From contig NZ_CP028903.1 in NCBI RefSeq assembly GCF_001639105.2, positions 248,231 through 298,437 on the forward strand: a stretch of DNA of 50,207 bases, in the 5' to 3' direction. Of the stretch, positions 31,939 to 40,827 are shown one piece after another; the first letter of the stretch is position 1, and every line of letters begins with the position of its first letter. Both the position numbers and the translations under genes were made by a program. The DNA comes from Azospirillum humicireducens. GTDB lineage: Bacteria; Pseudomonadota; Alphaproteobacteria; Azospirillales; Azospirillaceae. The notes beneath the pieces are model-generated. The model was not told where the DNA came from and ran no database searches. It saw only the letters and a list, made by a program, of their open reading frames with translations.

Positions 31939-34110
31939 ATGCGTCCGCCGAAGAAGAACGCGCACCGCCCCACCCCGCTCCTGCTCGCCGCCATCGTGGC
32001 CTGCGGCGCCATGCCCGGCACCGGGCGGGCCGAGGAGGCCGCATCGGCCGCCATCGCCTTGCCGGAAATCTCGGTGACCGCCCGCAAGCGTCAGGAAAAT
32101 CCGCGCGACGTGCCCCTGTCCCTCACCGTGGTGGACGGACAGACGCTGGAGGACGCGCGCATCAACAGTTCCGAGGATCTGTTCCGGAGCGTCCCCAACA
32201 TGGTGTCGAACGATCTTGGGGACAGCCGGGCGACCTATTACACGATCCGCGGCATCGGGCCGGTCACCCAGCCGCTCGGGCCGGACGACAGCTCCGTCGT
32301 CACCTATGTCGACGGCATCCCGCAGCCCTTCTTCGGATCCGACCTGATCTATCTGGACATCGACCGGGCGGAGGTGCTGCGCGGCCCGCAGGGGACGCTC
32401 TATGGCCGCAACAGCGCGGCCGGCGCCATCAACATCACCACGCGCAAGCCCGGCACGGAGCCGGAATTCTCGCTGCGCGGCGAGATCGGCGGCGATGGAA
32501 CGCGCTCGATCCAGGGTGTCGCCTCCGGGGCGCTGGTTCCCGGACGGCTGGCCGCGCGCCTCGCCCTCAAGCAATGGAGCGCCGACGGCTATGTTCCCAA
32601 CCTCTACGGCAGCGACCGCGGCGACCATCGGAATTTCGCCGGACGCGGCTCCCTCGTCCTCACGCCCTCCGACCGGACGACGGTCACGCTGGGACTGGCG
32701 GGGGAAAGCAACAAGCAGAACCCGGTCGGCTGGGTGCTGCGCCAGCAGGCCGACTACCCGGAGCAGGCATCGACGGTGAACAAGGCCGACCGGCGTTCGG
32801 CCGGAGCGGCGTTGACCGTTGCCCATGATTTCGGCTGGGGAACCTTCACCTCCGCCACCGGAGCCAACCGGGTGGTCAACGAACTGCTGACCGACGACCA
32901 TGAAGGCAAGTCCTTCTCCGCCCTGTTCGGCCTGCCCGTGGCCTTTTTCCGGCCGCAGACCGACTTCAGCGACTGGACCGAGACCGAGACCAGCTTCAAC
33001 CAGGAATTCCGCCTCAACTCCGCCGCCTCCAGCATGGTGAGCTGGGTCGCCGGGCTGAACTACGCCCACAGCCATCTCGACACCCGCTACACCAACCAAT
33101 CGGCCTTCTTCGCCTCGACCAACGGCACGCGCGACGTCGATCTGACCGCGAACAGCGCCTCGGCCTTCGGCGAGGTAACGGTGCCGGTTATGGCGCGGTT
33201 GAAGGCGACCGGCGGCCTGCGCTTCAATCACGACTGGAAACGATACGCATCGACCTTCACCGGCAACGGCTTTCCCGGCACCGTCGCGGGATTCCACCAA
33301 TCGGGCGACCTGACCTACAATTACGTCACCGGCCGGGCGTCGCTCGCCTATGACATCACCGACACCTCCAACGTCTACGCCACCGTTTCGCGCGGCTACA
33401 AGGCCGGCGGCTTTCCGCGCTTCCCCACCGACGCCGCCTTCGGCCAAGCCACCGCGCCCTACAAGTCGGCGACCTACTGGACCTACGAGCTGGGCAGCAA
33501 GAACGAATTCCTGGGCGGGCGCGCCCGCCTGAACCTCGCCGGATTCTTCACCAAGGCGCGCAACGAACAGCTCTACGCCTACAATCCGAGGACGGCGACC
33601 TTCCAGCCGGCCAACGTCGATGTCCGCAGCTACGGCTTCGAAGCGGAGGGCGCCCTGCGCGTGACGTCCGGCCTCGATCTGCTTGGCGGCTTCGGCTACA
33701 CGGTGTCCGATCTGGAGAATGTCGCGGCCTCGCTGTCCGCCACAACCGCAGCCGCCTCCGGCAACGCCACGCCCAACGTGCCGCGGATGAACGCCTCGCT
33801 CGCCCTGCAATACCGGGGCGACGGCGCCGCGATCGGGTTGCCGTCGCGCTTCGGCACGCTGGGCCGGCTGGAGGTGCAGCATCAGGGGCACCGTTATGCC
33901 GACGTCGGCAGCCAGACCCTCCTGAAAGGCTACCAGCTGGTCAACGCGCGGGTCGGCGTCGAGCTGGAGAACGCCGACCTCTACCTGTTCGCCAACAACC
34001 TGTTCGACCGCAAATACGCGACGCAGGGCAACCATCTGGGGCCGAACGTCGACGCGGTGCTGCCCGCACGCGGGCGGGTGATCGGCGTCGGCGCGGGGGT
34101 GCGCTTCTGA
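31939..34110 (+). CDS. TonB-dependent siderophore receptor 3
   Basis: 723 residues with a signal peptide ending near GRAEE (about residue 31), a TonB-box-like ALPEISVTARK, a plug domain (about 50-165) with YYTIRGIGPV, YVDGIPQPFFGS and EVLRGPQGTLYGRNSAAGAIN, and a beta barrel whose end includes LFANNLFDRKYATQG and the terminal phenylalanine (GAGVRF). No STN domain. Outer-membrane importer of a ferric chelate, powered by TonB. The MFS-3 start overlaps its stop by one base (TGATG), the same junction type as receptor 2/MFS 2, indicating shared ancestry of the receptor-MFS cassettes. Confidence 0.92.
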   Translation: MRPPKKNAHRPTPLLLAAIVACGAMPGTGRAEEAASAAIALPEISVTARKRQENPRDVPLSLTVVDGQTLEDARINSSEDLFRSVPNMVSNDLGDSRATYYTIRGIGPVTQPLGPDDSSVVTYVDGIPQPFFGSDLIYLDIDRAEVLRGPQGTLYGRNSAAGAINITTRKPGTEPEFSLRGEIGGDGTRSIQGVASGALVPGRLAARLALKQWSADGYVPNLYGSDRGDHRNFAGRGSLVLTPSDRTTVTLGLAGESNKQNPVGWVLRQQADYPEQASTVNKADRRSAGAALTVAHDFGWGTFTSATGANRVVNELLTDDHEGKSFSALFGLPVAFFRPQTDFSDWTETETSFNQEFRLNSAASSMVSWVAGLNYAHSHLDTRYTNQSAFFASTNGTRDVDLTANSASAFGEVTVPVMARLKATGGLRFNHDWKRYASTFTGNGFPGTVAGFHQSGDLTYNYVTGRASLAYDITDTSNVYATVSRGYKAGGFPRFPTDAAFGQATAPYKSATYWTYELGSKNEFLGGRARLNLAGFFTKARNEQLYAYNPRTATFQPANVDVRSYGFEAEGALRVTSGLDLLGGFGYTVSDLENVAASLSATTAAASGNATPNVPRMNASLALQYRGDGAAIGLPSRFGTLGRLEVQHQGHRYADVGSQTLLKGYQLVNARVGVELENADLYLFANNLFDRKYATQGNHLGPNVDAVLPARGRVIGVGAGVRF

Positions 34111-35351
34111 TGGCGCCGCTCTCCCGCTCCCGCCTGCCCCAGGCCATCCTGCTGGTCAGCATGCTGCTGGTCTCCGCAGGCCAATCGATCCTGTTCGCCA
34201 CCCTGCCCCCGGCCGGCCGCGCGATCGGCCTGTCGGACTGGCAGATCGGCCTGATCATCACGCTGTCCAGTGTCGCCTTCATCGCCGCCAGCCCGGTGTG
34301 GGGGCGCCTCAGCGACAGCCGGGGGCGGCGCGGCATGATCGTGCTGGGCCTGACCGGCTACGCGCTGTTCACCGCGCTGTTCGCCTGGGTGCTCGATCTC
34401 GGGATGGCCGGCACGCTGACGCCGCTGGCCAGCCTCGTGGCCCTGGTGGCCGTGCGGGTCGGCTTCGGAACGACGGTGGCGGCGGCCATGCCGGCCGCAC
34501 AGGCGCACATCGTCGACATCACGCCCCCCGAACGGCGCACCGCCGGCCTTGCCCGGCTGTCGGCGGCCTATGGCCTGGGAACGGTCGCCGGTCCGCTGTT
34601 CGCCGCCGCCTTCGCCGGGCTGGGGCTGGTCTTCCCGCTCTACGCGGCGGCCGGAGCCGCCGCCCTGGCCGCCGTCGCGGTCCTCGGCGGTCTGCGCCAC
34701 GCGCCGCACCGCTCGGCGGCGGCGGCCATGCTGAAGCCGAACGACCCGCGCCTCCGGCTGTGGCTCGGCATCGCGCTCGGCTATTTCCTGGTCGTGGCGA
34801 TGGTCCTGCAAAGCCTCGGCTTCGTCGTCCAGGACCGCCTCCATCTGGCGCCGTCGGAAACGGGGCGCAGCGTCGGCTTCTGCCTCCTGGCCAGCGGCCT
34901 GACCGCCGTGGCCGTTCAGTTCCTGCTGTCCCGCCTCCGCGTCGAGCGGCCCGGCCGCCTGCTGCTGGCCGGGCTGCCGGCGGGCATCGCCGGCCTGTGC
35001 GCGCTGTGCGTGTCGTCCACGTTGCCCCTGTTCATTCTCGGGATGGTGGGGATCGGCGGCGCCATGGGGCTGTGCATGCCCGGTCTTTCCGCCGCCGCTT
35101 CCCTTGCCATGGAGGACCACGAGCAGGGAGCCGCCGCAGGGTTGATCGGCGCCGCGCAGGCCGGCGGCTTCATGCTGGGGCCGCTGGTGGGCGCCAGCCT
35201 GTACCAGCTCGGCGGAAGCCTGCCCTTCCTGAGCGGCATCGTCATTCTGGCTGCGCTGTTCGCCCTGTGCCTGCACCGGCTGCGCGACGGTTCGGCTCAG
35301 CACGGACAGCCCGTCATCGCGAAACAGGCCGTGGTCGGAGAAGAAACGTGA
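34110..35351 (+). CDS. MFS permease 3 (siderophore cluster)
   Basis: 413 residues with about 12 membrane segments. MFS signature WGRLSDSRGRRGMIVLG follows segment 2, and AAMPAAQAHIVDITPPERR follows segment 4. The AAQAHIVD and PERRTAGLARL pattern matches permease 1 more than permease 2. It is co-translated with TonB receptor 3 (TGATG) and with AraC regulator 4 (GTGA), making a receptor-permease-sensor operon. Proposed role: movement of siderophore or ferri-siderophore across the inner membrane. Direction unknown. Confidence 0.85.
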   Translation: MAPLSRSRLPQAILLVSMLLVSAGQSILFATLPPAGRAIGLSDWQIGLIITLSSVAFIAASPVWGRLSDSRGRRGMIVLGLTGYALFTALFAWVLDLGMAGTLTPLASLVALVAVRVGFGTTVAAAMPAAQAHIVDITPPERRTAGLARLSAAYGLGTVAGPLFAAAFAGLGLVFPLYAAAGAAALAAVAVLGGLRHAPHRSAAAAMLKPNDPRLRLWLGIALGYFLVVAMVLQSLGFVVQDRLHLAPSETGRSVGFCLLASGLTAVAVQFLLSRLRVERPGRLLLAGLPAGIAGLCALCVSSTLPLFILGMVGIGGAMGLCMPGLSAAASLAMEDHEQGAAAGLIGAAQAGGFMLGPLVGASLYQLGGSLPFLSGIVILAALFALCLHRLRDGSAQHGQPVIAKQAVVGEET

Positions 35352-36304
35352 AGCGGACGTCAGGACGCCGTGGCGGGACGCACCCCACGTCCATTCTTCC
35401 CATCATCGGGCATCGCGTTTCCGAGCCGCAGCAGCGAGACGGTGCCGCAGGGTCGTTCTGGTCGATGCCGCTCGCCCCGGACATCCAATTGAGCGCCGGC
35501 GTCCTGGCGGGCGCCGCGCCACCGACGCCGCTGCACGACGTCGGCGCTTGGCGAACAATCGTCCAGGTTCTGGATGGGCCGATTCGCTGGCGGATCGGTG
35601 GAGCGACCGAACTCGACCTGAGCACCGCGGCCTTGTGCGTCGTCGATACGCCGTCCCTGTCGATGACGCATCACCTGTGCAGTGCCGGTAGCGAAGCCCG
35701 TTGTGCCGTGATCCAGATCGGGCCGGCGGCGATGCCGGGTGATGACGGCTCACGCCCTTGCGGTGGCGCGGACGCCACGTCCATCGTGGTGTGCAAGGAC
35801 ATCGACAGCGGTCTAGGGGGACTCGTCGCACAGATTCTCGCCTGTCCATTCGACGGCTTCACACGGCATCACTATTTGACCGGCAAGGGGTTGGAACTGA
35901 CCGCGCTCGGATTGCGCAGAGCCTCATCGTGCGAACCGTTCCTGCAAGGGGCCAGTCAGGAGCCTCATCACCATCAGGTTTGGCTTGCCCGGAGAATTTT
36001 GGAATCCTCCTTTGACCGCCCTCCCGTGCTGAGGGAAATCGCACGGCAGGTTGGCCTCAACCCCGGTAAATTAACCGCGGAATTCCGCAGGAAATTCGGG
36101 GTTACCGTCCATGAATACTTACAGGAATTTCGCCTGGCGAGAGCCTTTCACCTGCTTTCTGAAGATCGGGTCAATGCTTCTGTCGCAGCACACCGGGTTG
36201 GTTATTCAACTGCGTATTTTTCCACAGTGTTCCGCAAGCGGTTCGGTTTTTCACCCAGCAATGTGAATGGTCGGTTCCGCGGATCAGAAATACGTCAATA
36301 CTGA
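35348..36304 (+). CDS. AraC-family regulator 4, 3' end at an IS junction
   Basis: 318 residues from GTG 35348, which has GGAG 7 bases upstream and overlaps the MFS-3 stop. The C-terminal AraC domain is complete (RPPVLREIARQVGLNPGKLTAEFRRKFG, HEYLQEFRLARAFHLL, NASVAAHRVGYSTAYFSTVFRKRFGFSPS). The stop codon TGA at 36302-36304 is the first three bases of an IS3-type element, so the last few residues (EIRQY) may differ from the ancestral protein. The 3' half has visibly lower GC (near 50-55 percent in the HTH part) than the preceding genes, which points to separate ancestry. By operon position it is a candidate sensor for the receptor-3 ligand. Confidence 0.82.
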   Translation: MKRTSGRRGGTHPTSILPIIGHRVSEPQQRDGAAGSFWSMPLAPDIQLSAGVLAGAAPPTPLHDVGAWRTIVQVLDGPIRWRIGGATELDLSTAALCVVDTPSLSMTHHLCSAGSEARCAVIQIGPAAMPGDDGSRPCGGADATSIVVCKDIDSGLGGLVAQILACPFDGFTRHHYLTGKGLELTALGLRRASSCEPFLQGASQEPHHHQVWLARRILESSFDRPPVLREIARQVGLNPGKLTAEFRRKFGVTVHEYLQEFRLARAFHLLSEDRVNASVAAHRVGYSTAYFSTVFRKRFGFSPSNVNGRFRGSEIRQY

Positions 36305-36615
36305 ACCGCACTGGGTTTCCCGGAGGCCCCGTTTCTTGAGAGGATGGGGTCATCATGACGAAACAGGCATCACCCAAATACGCCCCTGAAGTCCGCGAAC
36401 CCGCGGTCCGGATGGTGTTCGAGCACGAAGACGAGCACGCCTGGCGATGGACGGCGATCAGCTCTCGCGACGAAGATCACAACCGGCGCCTGCTCGAACC
36501 CATCGGCAACATTCCTCATGCCGAAGCAGAAGCGCGCTACTATACTCAAAACGAGAACGTCACCATGGCGGCGTGATTGAAGCCAAAAGGCCGCCGACAC
36601 ACTCGGGGCGGTTCA
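36302..36615 (+). mobile_element. Internally deleted IS3-family element (MITE-like, ~314 bp)
   Basis: Ends begin with TGAACCGC and close with GCGGTTCA; over 28 bp the two ends match at about 20 positions. Inside, 36355-36576 encodes a 73-residue protein that starts like IS3-family OrfA (MTKQASPKYAPEVRE) and ends like OrfB (NRRLLEPIGN, EAEARYY), so the catalytic middle (about 1 kb) is gone. No target-site duplication is seen at the borders. It could still move if a related transposase is present elsewhere. Confidence 0.72.
36355..36576 (+). pseudogene. IS3-type OrfA start joined to OrfB end
   Basis: 73 codons in one open frame. The first ~37 resemble the N-terminal helix-turn-helix start of IS3 OrfA; after a junction near EDHNRRLL the sequence is the C-terminus of the DDE transposase OrfB. 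All catalytic residues are missing, so it cannot be an active transposase. It might bind the element ends, but that is speculation. Confidence 0.7.
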
Positions 36616-36711
36616 GTCTATCATCCATCGCTGATCCGTGACGGATCATACCAAGGTTCCCCATCGATCCGTTGAACACCGCAACCTTGGCAGTTTTCGG
36701 AGAACAGTGTC

Positions 36712-37662
36712 ATGACGATCCACTGGCAAACGCCGCTCGTCGAATCCTTGAGCTTTTCCAGGCGTCTGGGGAAGGACATCCACTTCAAGATGGAAGCCGC
36801 CCAACCAACCGGCTCGTTCAAGGCGCGCGGCGTTGGGCATGCCTGCACGATACACCGGGACCGGGGGGCGCGCCGCTTCATTTCCTCCTCGGGCGGCAAT
36901 GCCGGACTGGCAGTCGCCCATGCCGGGCGCAAACTTGGAGTTCCGGTCGTCGTGGTCGTCCCCAACACCACATCCGAACGCGCCAAGACGATGATCGGTC
37001 TGGAAATGGCGGAGGTCGTTGTCCACGGCTCCTCCTGGGCCGAGGCGAACGAGCGCGCGCTGTCGATGCTCTCTCCAACCGACGCCTTCATCCACCCCTT
37101 CGACGATCCTCTGCTCTGGACCGGTCACGCGACGCTCGTCGATGAACTGCGGGCGCAAGGCGGAAAACCGGACGCCATCGTCCTTTCCGTCGGCGGTGGC
37201 GGCCTCCTCTGCGGTGTCGCCGAAGGGCTGGATCGCAACGGCTGGAGCGATGTGCCCATCGTCGCGGTTGAAACCCAAGGCGCCGACTCCTTCGCTCGCG
37301 CGGTTGCGGCCGGTCGTCCGGTGACCCTTCCGAGCATCGACAGCATCGCGACGTCGCTCGGGGCCAAAACGGTCTCCGACCGCGCGCTCGAAGTGGCGCG
37401 GTCGCACCGGATCGAACCCGTCGTGGTTTCCGATGCGGAGGCGGTCGATGCCTGTCTGCGATTGATGGACCAGCATCGCGTCGTCGTGGAGCCGGCCTGT
37501 GGCGCCTCGCTGGCGGCTTTGACCCGGTCACAGATCATCTCGAACAGCGCCGGGCGGATCGTCGTCGTCGTATGCGGCGGGGTCGGCGCCAGCGCCGAAG
37601 ACCTCTTTCGCTGGCGCGATGGCTTCGCCACGCTGCCGACGACGCTCCTTTCCCATCAGTAA
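36712..37662 (+). CDS. PLP-dependent L-serine/L-threonine dehydratase
   Basis: 316 residues, the size of the eukaryote-like SDH/SdsA type rather than long IlvA. Fold-type II features: PLP lysine in PTGSFKARG (about residue 38), phosphate-contact loop SSGGNAGLA, glycine-rich SVGGGGLLCG, and a late VVVCGGVGAS. Known reaction: deamination of serine or threonine to pyruvate or 2-oxobutyrate through an enamine intermediate. GGAGAA lies before ATG 36712. A truncated ridA begins 10 bp later; RidA normally hydrolyses the enamine made by this enzyme class, so the two were probably an operon. The 96 bp upstream hold nothing I recognise. Confidence 0.85.
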   Translation: MTIHWQTPLVESLSFSRRLGKDIHFKMEAAQPTGSFKARGVGHACTIHRDRGARRFISSSGGNAGLAVAHAGRKLGVPVVVVVPNTTSERAKTMIGLEMAEVVVHGSSWAEANERALSMLSPTDAFIHPFDDPLLWTGHATLVDELRAQGGKPDAIVLSVGGGGLLCGVAEGLDRNGWSDVPIVAVETQGADSFARAVAAGRPVTLPSIDSIATSLGAKTVSDRALEVARSHRIEPVVVSDAEAVDACLRLMDQHRVVVEPACGASLAALTRSQIISNSAGRIVVVVCGGVGASAEDLFRWRDGFATLPTTLLSHQ

Positions 37663-37672
37663 GGTGATCCAA

Positions 37673-37813
37673 ATGAAGCAGGTTGGCAGCGATCTGATTG
37701 TTGCCGATGGCCGGAAGATACCGATCTCAAAGGGCATCTCGGTTGCCGGACTGGTCTTCGTTTCCGGTCAATTTGCATTGGACGCCGGCTTGATGCGGAA
37801 CCATGCCGCGTAG
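37673..37813 (+). pseudogene. ridA: Truncated ridA (YjgF/YER057c family) at a recombination junction
   Basis: From ATG 37673 the frame reads like the first ~38 residues of a RidA protein (IPISKGISVAGLVFVSGQFA), then runs into sequence that on the minus strand is the 3' end of the RND permease gene, ending at 37813. A normal RidA has about 125-155 residues and its catalytic arginine lies later, so this copy is dead. The overlap with the permease end places the breakpoint near 37765-37790. Confidence 0.65.
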
Positions 37814-40800
37814 AGAGCGGGAAGGAACAGCAGAATCAGCACCGTCCCGACCGCCGTGCCGCCGATCAGCGTGTAGGCCATCGACCCCCAGAAGACAGAA
37901 TGCGTGAGGGGGATGAAGGCCAGCACCGCGGCAAGGGCGGTCAGGATCACTGGCCGCGTCCGCTGCACCGTGGCTTCGATGACGGCGTGATAATCGTCGA
38001 GGCCGGCCGCTTGGTTCTCCTTGATCTGTTCGGTCAGGATCAGCGTGTTGCGCATCAGGATGCCGGCCAGACCGATCAGCCCGAGGATGGCGTTGAAGCC
38101 GAAGGGCTGGTTGAAGGCGAGCAGCACGGGCACGACGCCGACGACGCCGAGCGGCGCGGTCAGCAGGACCATCGCCATCATCGAGAAGGACCGCACCTGA
38201 AGCATGATGAAGATCAGCATGGCGGCGATCATGACCGGGAAGACCTTGCCGAGCGCCGTGTTGGCCTTGGCGGCCTCCTCGATCGATCCGCCCATCTCGA
38301 TGCGGTAGCCGGCCGGAAGCGAGGCGATCAGCGGCTGAAGGGCCGTCATGATCTGCTTGGAGACCTCCGGCGGCTGGGTCGCCTCATTGTAGTCCGAGCG
38401 GATCGTGATGACCGATGTCCGGTCCCGGCGCTTCATCATCGGCTCCTCCAGGCGGATATCGGCATGGCCGATCTGGTCGAGCGGGATTTGCTGGCCGGTC
38501 CGGCTCGTCAGCGAGAAATCAGCCAGGCGCGCCGGATCCAGGCGTTCGCCGCCGGCACTGCGCGCCACGATGGGGACATTGCGGATGTCCTCGCGGACCT
38601 GGGTCACGGCGATCCCGGTGAGAAGGAACTGGAGTTGCTGCCCGACCTCCGCCGGTGAGAGGCCGATGAGGTTCAGCCGATCCTGGTCCGGGGTGAAGCG
38701 AAGCACCGGCGTGCGGTTGCCCCAATCCCGGTTGGCCTGCCGGACATCCGGCACGCTCCGCATGATGGCGAGGGCCTTTTCGGAAATGGCGTACAGCTGC
38801 GCCGGATCGGGGCCCATCACCCGGAATTCGACCGGGAACGGCGTGTAGGGGCCGAATACGAGCTGGGTGACGCGGACATAGGCCTCGGGCACCAGCCCCT
38901 GCGCAACAGTCTGCCGCAACCGGTGCTTCAGGGCCTCGCGCGCCTCGGCGTCGGGGGTGAGCACAACGATCTTGGCGAAGGCGGGATCGGGCAGTTCCGG
39001 CGACAGGGCGATGAAGAAGCGGGGAGCGCCCTGACCGATGTAGCTGGTGACGATCTTCGCTTCCGGCTGATCGGCCAGCCAGCGCTCGATCTTCTCGACC
39101 GAGGCCGTGGTCGTTTCGATGCTGGTGCCTTCCGGCAGGCGGACCTCCACCAGCACCTCGGGACGGTCGGAGGTCGGGAAGAACTGCTGCTTCACGCCGC
39201 CCATGCCGACGATGGCGGCGGCGAAGGCGATGCCGACGATGCCGCAGGTCAGGGCCTTGTGGCGCACGGCGAAGCTGATGATCCGCCGCAGGCGCCGGTA
39301 GTTCGGGGTGCCGTAGATCGCCTCGTGACCGCCGGCGACCGGCTTGATCGCCGGCAGCATCCTGACGCCCAGATAGGGGGTGAAGACCACCGCGACGATC
39401 CAGGAGACGATGAGGGAGAATCCCACGACCCAGAAGATGTTGCCGGCATATTCGCCGGCGGTCGAGCGCGCGAACCCCACCGGCAGGAAGCCGGCGACCG
39501 TCACCAGCGTTCCGGACAGCATCGGCGCCGCCGTGTGGCTCCAGGCATAGGCCGCCGCCCTGATGCGGTCGACGCCCTCCTCCATCTTCACCACCATCAC
39601 CTCGATGGCGATGATGGCGTCGTCCACCAGCAGGCCGAGCGACAGGATCAGCGCGCCGAGCGTGATGCGGTCGAAGAAACGGCCGGTTTCCAGCATGATC
39701 AGGAAGACGACGGCGAGCGTCAGCGGGACGGCGGCGGCCACGACGATGCCGACGCGCCAGCCGAGGCTGAGCAGGCTGACCAGCAGCACCACGCCCAGCG
39801 CCATGGCGAATTTGATCATGAACTCGTCGACCGCCGAGGTGATGTTGACGGCCTGATCGGTCACCTTGTCGAGCGTCATCCCGAGCGGCAGCGATCGCGC
39901 GATACCCGCTGCCCGCTCCTCCAGCGCCTTGCCGAGCGCGAGGCCGTCCCAGCCCTCCTGCATGACGGTCGCCAGCATGACGGTGGGTTCACCCTGGTGG
40001 CGGATGATGTAGGTCGGCGGATCCTCGTAGCCGCGGCGGACCTCGGCGATGTCCGACAGCTTCAGCGTCCGCCCGGCGGCGACGATCGGCGTGTCGGCGA
40101 TCGCCTGCACCCCGTCATAGGCGCCGTCGATCCGGATGAAGACCTGCGGCCCCTGGGTATCGATCGAGCCCGACGGCGTGACGCTGTTCTGCCGCTGCAA
40201 GGCGGCGGCGATGTCCTGAGCCGACACGCCGAGGGTCGCCAACTTGGCATAGGAGAACTCGACGAAGATCCGTTCCGGACGCTCGCCCAGGATGTTGACC
40301 TTCTTGACGCCGGGCACATGCAACAGGTCCTGGCGGATCGCCTCGGCCTGCCGGGCCAGTTCGCGCATCGGCAGGCCCTTGGCCTTCAATGCGTAGAGCG
40401 CGAAGCTCACGTCGGAATACTCATCGTTGACGAAGGGGCCGAGTACGCCGGGCGGCAGGTTGCGCGTCTCGTCGCCCATCTTCTTGCGGGCCTGATAGAA
40501 CTCCTCCTGCACCTTGGCCGGCGGCGTGCTGTCCTTCAGCGTCAGCGTCATATAGGCGTAGCCGGGCCGCGTCGTCGTCTCCACCCGGTCGTACCAGCTC
40601 AATTCCTGAAGGCGCTTCTCCAACGGCTCGGCGACGAGATCCTGCATCTCGCGCGCCGTGGCGCCCGGCCACACGCTGGTGACAGTCAGCGTCTTGATGG
40701 TGAAGGAGGGATCCTCCGCCCGTCCGAGCATGACGAAGGCGAGGGCGCCCCCCGCCGCCAGCAGAAGGATGAAGAACAGGGTGACGGCCCGTTCGCGGAC

Positions 40801-40827
40801 GGCGATGGCGGAAAGATTGAGGCTCAT
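37768..40827 (-). CDS. RND efflux permease
   Basis: 1019 residues from ATG 40827, which overlaps the adaptor stop by one base; GTG 40830 is an alternative. Architecture is two repeats of membrane domain plus large periplasmic loops. Proton-relay aspartates are visible in GLLVDDAIIAIE (segment 4). The N-terminus (LNLSAIAVRERAVTLFFILLLAAGG) and the segment RAEDPSFTIKTLTVTSVWPGATA place it in the MexK/VmeI-like branch rather than AcrB itself. It works with the adaptor encoded just upstream and an outer-membrane channel; none is in this operon, so it would borrow one. The last residues (IKPASNAN) overlap the truncated ridA. Confidence 0.92.
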   Translation of the reverse strand: MSLNLSAIAVRERAVTLFFILLLAAGGALAFVMLGRAEDPSFTIKTLTVTSVWPGATAREMQDLVAEPLEKRLQELSWYDRVETTTRPGYAYMTLTLKDSTPPAKVQEEFYQARKKMGDETRNLPPGVLGPFVNDEYSDVSFALYALKAKGLPMRELARQAEAIRQDLLHVPGVKKVNILGERPERIFVEFSYAKLATLGVSAQDIAAALQRQNSVTPSGSIDTQGPQVFIRIDGAYDGVQAIADTPIVAAGRTLKLSDIAEVRRGYEDPPTYIIRHQGEPTVMLATVMQEGWDGLALGKALEERAAGIARSLPLGMTLDKVTDQAVNITSAVDEFMIKFAMALGVVLLVSLLSLGWRVGIVVAAAVPLTLAVVFLIMLETGRFFDRITLGALILSLGLLVDDAIIAIEVMVVKMEEGVDRIRAAAYAWSHTAAPMLSGTLVTVAGFLPVGFARSTAGEYAGNIFWVVGFSLIVSWIVAVVFTPYLGVRMLPAIKPVAGGHEAIYGTPNYRRLRRIISFAVRHKALTCGIVGIAFAAAIVGMGGVKQQFFPTSDRPEVLVEVRLPEGTSIETTTASVEKIERWLADQPEAKIVTSYIGQGAPRFFIALSPELPDPAFAKIVVLTPDAEAREALKHRLRQTVAQGLVPEAYVRVTQLVFGPYTPFPVEFRVMGPDPAQLYAISEKALAIMRSVPDVRQANRDWGNRTPVLRFTPDQDRLNLIGLSPAEVGQQLQFLLTGIAVTQVREDIRNVPIVARSAGGERLDPARLADFSLTSRTGQQIPLDQIGHADIRLEEPMMKRRDRTSVITIRSDYNEATQPPEVSKQIMTALQPLIASLPAGYRIEMGGSIEEAAKANTALGKVFPVMIAAMLIFIMLQVRSFSMMAMVLLTAPLGVVGVVPVLLAFNQPFGFNAILGLIGLAGILMRNTLILTEQIKENQAAGLDDYHAVIEATVQRTRPVILTALAAVLAFIPLTHSVFWGSMAYTLIGGTAVGTVLILLFLPALYAAWFRIKPASNAN

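Noticed and set aside
26487..35303. Long minus-strand frames opposite the second ABC pair, AraC 3, receptor 3 and MFS 3
   Set aside because: Shadow frames caused by GC-rich third positions.
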